9,670 nucleotides of DNA, from contig JAJRPK010000258.1 of NCBI GenBank assembly GCA_024280785.1, positions 1 through 9,670 of the forward strand, read 5' to 3'. The notes beneath the pieces are model-generated. The model was not told the DNA's origin and did not search any database. It was given only the letters and a program-made list of their open reading frames with translations. Both the position numbers and the translations under genes were made by a program. The stretch comes from Gammaproteobacteria bacterium. Lineage in GTDB: Bacteria; Pseudomonadota; Gammaproteobacteria; Pseudomonadales; UBA7434. Shown here one piece after another: positions 7,046 through 9,670 of this stretch. Numbering within the stretch: the stretch's first letter is position 1; every line of letters begins with the position of its first letter.

Positions 7046-7885
7046 ATGCTGCGGGCAGAGCGAACTATGGATAATGAAGCTTCGCTAGCAACTAGCCTGA
7101 ATATCTTTTCACAAAGTGGCAATCGTTCTTTGAGTATTGACGAAATGGCCAAGCCGATATTGGCGTGGGAATCGTCGCTAATTAAACGTTATAATCTCAA
7201 GCGCACTATTACTATATCGTCTGAGCTAAAAACGGGTGGTAATGCAGTGCTAGTCGTCGAACAGTTAGAACCGTGGTTAGAGGGATTGTTTGAAAAGCCT
7301 GAATATCAAGCCTACGCGTTTGAATTAGGTGGTGAGGCAGAAAAATCTGCCGAGGCCAGTGAGTCTATAGGAAGTAAGTTACCGATCGCGTTTGCCATTA
7401 TTGTGTTTTTATTAATGGCACAGTTTAACTGTGTTAAAAAGACCACTATTATTCTTCTAACGATTCCTCTTGGTCTTATCGGTGTTGTTGCTGGCTTATT
7501 GCTGACAAATTCTTATTTTGGGTTTGTGACCTTGCTGGGAGTAATTTCATTGTCGGGAATTGTTATCAATAATGCGATTGTGCTAATTGATAGAATCGAG
7601 TTCGAAATAAATATCAACGGACTGGCTCCAGGTGATGCGATTGTCATTGCCGCGCAGCGACGATTTCGGCCTATTGTATTAACCACATTAACGACGTTAT
7701 TGGGTATGTTGCCGCTATGGTTTGGTGGCGGTGAGTTATGGGAGACTATGGCAATCGCGATTATTTTTGGTTTATTAGGTGGGACGATTTTGACTCTGGG
7801 CGTGGTGCCGGTTTTGTATGCGAGTTTTTTTGGAGTGATGCCCAGCGATACCTGCGGTACCGAAAAACCGGTACCGATTGCTTAA
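7046..7885 (+). CDS. RND permease fragment 3: DC docking remainder and TM8-TM12, after the second TAG
   Basis: The first ATG after the second TAG is at 7046 (residue 755), but homology already begins at 7007 with VTEYREGNDLIPV, and no ribosome binding site precedes the ATG. The segment contains the end of the docking and porter domains (NIFSQSGNRSLSIDEMA) and five hydrophobic TM segments, including LPIAFAIIVFLLMAQF, TM10 with GIVINNAIVLIDRIE, and the C-terminal TMAIAIIFGLLGGTILTLGVVPVLYASF. It is a remnant of the interrupted permease, not a separate gene. Confidence 0.45.
   Translation: MLRAERTMDNEASLATSLNIFSQSGNRSLSIDEMAKPILAWESSLIKRYNLKRTITISSELKTGGNAVLVVEQLEPWLEGLFEKPEYQAYAFELGGEAEKSAEASESIGSKLPIAFAIIVFLLMAQFNCVKKTTIILLTIPLGLIGVVAGLLLTNSYFGFVTLLGVISLSGIVINNAIVLIDRIEFEININGLAPGDAIVIAAQRRFRPIVLTTLTTLLGMLPLWFGGGELWETMAIAIIFGLLGGTILTLGVVPVLYASFFGVMPSDTCGTEKPVPIA
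7855..7876 (+). repeat. Paired 8-bp palindromes at the 3' end of the RND frame
   Basis: CGGTACCG occurs at 7855-7862 and 7869-7876, separated by AAAAAC. Each copy is its own reverse complement, so the two can pair into an 8-bp GC-rich stem with a 6-nt loop just before the stop codon. No T-run follows within 10 nt, so it is not a canonical intrinsic terminator; it may stabilise the mRNA 3' end or be chance. Confidence 0.5.
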
Positions 7886-8026
7886 TTATGAATGATTTTT
7901 TTAAAGTAATGAAAGAGGCTGACATTATCATTTTTGATGTTGAGTTGATGGCAGGTCATTAAGTCATTGAAAAATATAGATAAAATCTCTCTTCAGTATA
8001 TCAAGTTGCATTTGCATGTTAATAAA

Positions 8027-8063
8027 TTCACAATTTTAACGAGGGACTTGCAAAAATTGTGAA
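8027..8063. repeat. Perfect 11-bp inverted repeat next to the recA SOS box
   Basis: TTCACAATTTT (8027-8037) and AAAATTGTGAA (8053-8063) are exact reverse complements separated by 15 bp. The right arm ends 1 bp before the SOS box and the inner region covers the -35 candidate. This could be an operator for a second regulator or a hairpin from upstream transcription. The arms contain TCACA and TGTGA but in the reverse order and spacing from a CRP site, so it is not a CRP site. Confidence 0.6.
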
Positions 8064-8076
8064 GTACTGTTTAAAT
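8048..8076 (+). promoter_or_regulatory. recA promoter candidate
   Basis: TTGCAA (8048-8053, 4 of 6 to the -35 consensus) is followed after 17 bp by TTAAAT (8071-8076, 4 of 6 to the -10 consensus). The -10 lies inside the SOS box, as expected if LexA blocks RNA polymerase. The predicted transcription start near 8083 gives a leader of about 160 nt. An alternative pair is TTGTGA (8057-8062) with CAGTAT (8080-8085). Confidence 0.45.
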
Positions 8077-8084
8077 ATACAGTA
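8065..8084 (+). promoter_or_regulatory. LexA binding site (SOS box) of recA
   Basis: TACTGT-TTAAATAT-ACAGTA matches the gammaproteobacterial LexA consensus CTGT-N8-ACAG perfectly. The outer 6-bp arms are exact inverted repeats and are the same as the arms of the Escherichia coli recA SOS box. It overlaps the -10 of the recA promoter candidate, so LexA should repress recA until DNA damage triggers LexA self-cleavage. Confidence 0.93.
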
Positions 8085-8146
8085 TTGTTGGTTTGGTTGT
8101 CGATTTCAATTTCGCTCGGGTCTGCGTTGAAGTTTTTGATAAAGCT

Positions 8147-8206
8147 AAGCAGTTTCAAACTAAGCAGTTTCAAACCAAGCAGTTTCAAACCAAGCAGGCC
8201 CAAACC
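8147..8206 (+). repeat. Four tandem 15-bp repeats in the recA 5' leader
   Basis: Units are AAGCAGTTTCAAACT (8147-8161), AAGCAGTTTCAAACC (8162-8176 and 8177-8191) and the diverged AAGCAGGCCCAAACC (8192-8206). The first three contain GTTTCAAAC, a small inverted repeat around one base. The array lies between the SOS box and the recA ribosome binding site. In the recA frame it would read K-Q-F-Q-T three times and K-Q-A-Q-T once, with no stop, but a start upstream lacks a ribosome binding site, so I treat it as untranslated leader. Confidence 0.9.
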
Positions 8207-8231
8207 AATCCTTACTTTTCATTTTTAATAC

Positions 8232-8236
8232 CGAGG
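8232..8236 (+). promoter_or_regulatory. recA ribosome binding site that decides the start
   Basis: CGAGG ends 6 nt before the ATG at 8243. The frame stays open upstream to a TTG at 8093, which has no comparable site. Homology to other RecA proteins begins right after the 8243 start. Confidence 0.65.
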
Positions 8237-8242
8237 TTCCCA

Positions 8243-9289
8243 ATGGAAGATAATCGAAAAAAAGCCTTAAATGCAGCATTGACTCAAATCGAGCGCCAGT
8301 TTGGCAAAGGCACGATCATGCGAATGGGCGACGAGCATAGGGAAGCGATGCCGGTTATCTCCACAGGTTCATTGGGGCTGGACATAGCTTTAGGCATTGG
8401 CGGTTTGCCCAAGGGGAGAGTGATCGAAATTTACGGTCCGGAATCTTCGGGTAAAACCACGCTAACATTGCAAGTTATTGCCGAGTGTCCAAAGACGGGT
8501 GGCACTGCGGCTTTTATCGATGCCGAGCACGCGCTGGATCCTGGTTACGCTGAAAAACTTGGAGTCAATGTCGAAGAGCTTTTGGTCTCTCAGCCTGACC
8601 ACGGTGAGCAGGCCTTAGAAGTTGCCGACATGCTAGTACGTTCGGGAGCCGTCGATATCATCGTTATTGATTCGGTGGCGGCGCTAACGCCCAAGGCTGA
8701 AATTGAAGGTGACATGGGCGATCACCACGTTGGTCTGCAAGCAAGATTGATGTCACAGGCACTAAGAAAAATCACCGGCAACATCAAACGCTCCAATTGC
8801 ATGGTCATTTTTATTAACCAGATCCGCATGAAGATTGGCGTTATGTTTGGCAATCCCGAAACGACTACCGGAGGCAATGCCTTAAAGTTTTACTCTTCTG
8901 TTCGCTTGGACATTCGTCGTATTGGCGCAGTAAAAGAGGGAGACGAAGTCATTGGTAACGAAACTCGGGTTAAGGTGGTTAAAAACAAGGTAGCGCCACC
9001 GTTTAGACAAACCGAGTTTCAAATTGTTTATGGCAAAGGCATCCATCATTTGGGCGAGGTCATCGACCTCGGCGTTAAGCAGGGTTTAGTTGATAAAGCT
9101 GGTGCTTGGTACAGTTACAAAGGTGAGCGTATTGGCCAAGGTAAGGCCAATGCAGCGAAGTTCCTTGAGGGTAATAAGGTCATGGCTGACGAGATCGAAG
9201 GTTTGATCCGCGAAGCTTTGTTGACACCGGTTAAGCCGGTCGAAGAAACTGTAGCTGAGCCAGAGGGTGAATTAGAGACTATTAAATAG
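8243..9289 (+). CDS. recA: RecA recombinase
   Basis: This 348-residue protein is a full-length RecA, the ATP-dependent strand-exchange protein that coats single-stranded DNA, pairs homologous duplexes, and stimulates LexA self-cleavage. The Walker A box GPESSGKT is at 65-72, catalytic Glu95 in FIDAEHALDP, the Walker B end IIVID at 139-143, loop L1 near 153-164 (EIEGDMGDHHVG), the INQIRMKIGVMFGNPETTTGGNALKF block with loop L2 at 191-216, and the KAGAWYSYKGERIGQGKANA signature at 285-304. The C-terminus is acidic, as usual (EETVAEPEGELE). Two positions look unusual: SQPDH at 116-120, where I expect SQPDT, and GDHH in L1, where Thr or Ser usually occupies the first His position. An SOS box and repeat-bearing leader lie upstream and recX follows after 47 bp. 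It ends with the tandem stops TAG TAA. Confidence 0.98.
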   Translation: MEDNRKKALNAALTQIERQFGKGTIMRMGDEHREAMPVISTGSLGLDIALGIGGLPKGRVIEIYGPESSGKTTLTLQVIAECPKTGGTAAFIDAEHALDPGYAEKLGVNVEELLVSQPDHGEQALEVADMLVRSGAVDIIVIDSVAALTPKAEIEGDMGDHHVGLQARLMSQALRKITGNIKRSNCMVIFINQIRMKIGVMFGNPETTTGGNALKFYSSVRLDIRRIGAVKEGDEVIGNETRVKVVKNKVAPPFRQTEFQIVYGKGIHHLGEVIDLGVKQGLVDKAGAWYSYKGERIGQGKANAAKFLEGNKVMADEIEGLIREALLTPVKPVEETVAEPEGELETIK

Positions 9290-9324
9290 TAAATATGATG
9301 ACTTAGTTTTCTCTTTTATAGCGA

Positions 9325-9330
9325 TATACT
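9325..9330 (+). promoter_or_regulatory. -10 element candidate for recX (possible leaderless start)
   Basis: TATACT matches the -10 consensus in 5 of 6 positions and lies 6 nt before the recX ATG, which would place transcription start on or next to the A of that ATG. The best -35 at suitable spacing is poor (TTAGTT at 9303-9308, 16 bp), so the promoter is uncertain. Read-through from recA is the usual alternative. Confidence 0.3.
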
Positions 9331-9336
9331 ACGGAC

Positions 9337-9670
9337 ATGTTTGATCTTGATGAGCTAAATAATCTAGATGAAAAGCTGGATAAAAATCTAGATAGCGCAC
9401 ACTCTGTAATAGAGCGGGGCGTTGTTGTAGACGAACAAGAACGTACGCTCACATCGCGTGATGTTCGTCTGGCGGCGATGAATTTACTGGCTAGACGCGA
9501 GCATAGTCGACGCGAAATCTCTCGCAAGCTTCATCGTCGGTTTAGCGACTATGATCTTATTGAAGATACACTTGATCAATTAGTTAGTGATAAACTGCTT
9601 AGCGATGAACGTTTTACTGAAGCCTATGTTAATTATCGTCAACGTGCGGGTTTTGGTCCGATTCGCATCA
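9337..9670 (+). CDS. recX: RecX regulatory protein, N-terminal part (3' end outside window)
   Basis: The frame from the ATG at 9337 is open for 111 codons to the window edge. From about residue 41 it shows the RecX repeat pattern: RDVRLAAMNLLARREHSRRE (41-60), ISRKL, a helix around 73-88 ending LVSDKLLSDERFTEAYV, and RQRAGFGPIRI (101-111). RecX binds RecA filaments in the cytoplasm and limits or modulates their activity; family proteins are about 150 residues or more, so roughly the last third is missing. The first 20 residues are strongly acidic (MFDLDELNNLDEKLDKNLD) and not part of the conserved core. An in-frame TAG at 9319 excludes an earlier start, and the next in-frame ATG would cut into the core. 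No good ribosome binding site precedes the ATG. Placement after recA, in the SOS-controlled unit, is the usual arrangement. Confidence 0.92.
   Translation, partial: MFDLDELNNLDEKLDKNLDSAHSVIERGVVVDEQERTLTSRDVRLAAMNLLARREHSRREISRKLHRRFSDYDLIEDTLDQLVSDKLLSDERFTEAYVNYRQRAGFGPIRI

Larger units (their letters stand above)
4784..7885 (+). pseudogene. RND efflux permease (HAE/AcrB-like), interrupted by two in-frame TAG codons
   Basis: One reading frame of 1034 codons, ending in TAA, encodes a complete AcrB-type RND pump of typical length (1033 residues) except for TAG at 6269-6271 (codon 496) and TAG at 7004-7006 (codon 741). There is no frameshift or deletion. Similarity to the family resumes at once after each stop; for example VTEYREGNDLIPVMLRAE directly follows the second. 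Such pumps export drugs, detergents or other lipophiles from inner membrane and periplasm, driven by protons, with the adaptor encoded 4 bp upstream. Family hallmarks are LVDNAIV in TM4 (Asp400) and NNAIVLIDRIE in TM10. The start ATG at 4784 is chosen because MNITQLAIEKYQ fits RND N-termini; the open frame extends upstream but overlaps the adaptor gene. Likeliest reading: recently inactivated, since the rest is undamaged. Alternatives are amber readthrough or suppression, or sequence error. TAG is the natural stop of four neighbouring genes, so wholesale recoding is unlikely. Confidence 0.82.
7886..8242. other. Intergenic region between the RND frame and recA (recA control region)
   Basis: This 357-bp gene-free stretch holds the recA control elements, listed separately: an inverted repeat, a promoter candidate, the SOS box and tandem repeats. 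The first part (7886-8026) is AT-rich and contains a 24-codon reading frame from the ATG at 7888 to the TAA at 7962 with no recognisable product and no clear ribosome site, so I do not call it a gene. I see no strong terminator for the upstream operon here. Confidence 0.7.

Noticed and set aside
7888..7962. Small 24-codon reading frame (MNDFFKVMKEADIIIF...) just after the RND frame
   Set aside because: It has no clear ribosome binding site, no recognisable family, and a length well within chance; it is noted only in the intergenic description.
8029..8061. CRP-type site from TCACA and TGTGA arms near recA
   Set aside because: A CRP site is TGTGA-N6-TCACA; here the order is inverted and the arms are too far apart.
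8093..8242. Upstream in-frame extension giving a 398-residue RecA from a TTG
   Set aside because: There is no ribosome binding site, it would be repeat-encoded low-complexity sequence, and RecA homology and a good ribosome site begin at 8243.
9303..9527. Minus-strand open frame opposite recX
   Set aside because: It is the antisense shadow of a well-supported recX coding region, and its Arg/Ser-rich content is an artefact.
1..9670. CRISPR array, tRNA or rRNA gene, insertion sequence, toxin-antitoxin or phage-defence genes
   Set aside because: I found no spaced repeat array, no transposase-like frame with terminal repeats, and no RNA gene signature; the only tandem repeat is the 15-bp array without spacers.

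Overview
The window (about 45-48% G+C by eye) looks like chromosomal DNA of a gammaproteobacterium, probably a marine or environmental heterotroph. The best indicator is the 3' end. It carries a recA whose protein closely resembles Pseudomonas-type RecA as I remember it, a near-canonical gammaproteobacterial LexA (SOS) box, and recX directly downstream. All genes lie on the + strand.

Region 1 (1-3467) is a probable operon. It holds the 3' end of a DUF3604-family gene, an NAD(P)-dependent aldehyde dehydrogenase with all catalytic residues, and a DUF7064/DUF7065-type conserved protein (AttH/CrtC/tocopherol-cyclase-like fold by family knowledge). Gaps are 89 bp and 47 bp, and no strong promoter is visible between the genes. 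Such proteins often sit among genes for catabolism of hydrophobic compounds such as steroids, terpenoids or fatty acids. That pathway is an inference; no diagnostic pathway gene is inside the window.

Region 2 (3468-7885) is an RND efflux operon. It starts with a promoter candidate, then a lipoprotein membrane-fusion (periplasmic adaptor) gene, then 4 bp later an RND permease reading frame. The permease frame is collinear over 1034 codons but is broken by two in-frame TAG codons (codons 496 and 741), with no frameshift. I annotate it as a pseudogene, while noting that the first TAG falls exactly between the two homologous halves of the transporter. No outer-membrane factor gene is present here.

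Region 3 (7886-9670) is the SOS/recombination block. A 357-bp intergenic region carries an 11-bp perfect inverted repeat, a recA promoter candidate overlapped by the SOS box, and a roughly 160-nt leader with four tandem 15-bp repeats. Then come recA (348 aa) and the start of recX, which runs off the window. RecA performs homologous recombination and LexA autocleavage; RecX modulates RecA filaments.

I see no mobile element, CRISPR array, tRNA, rRNA or novel defence-type system. The most noteworthy points are the double-amber RND gene, the unusual recA leader and the possible leaderless recX.
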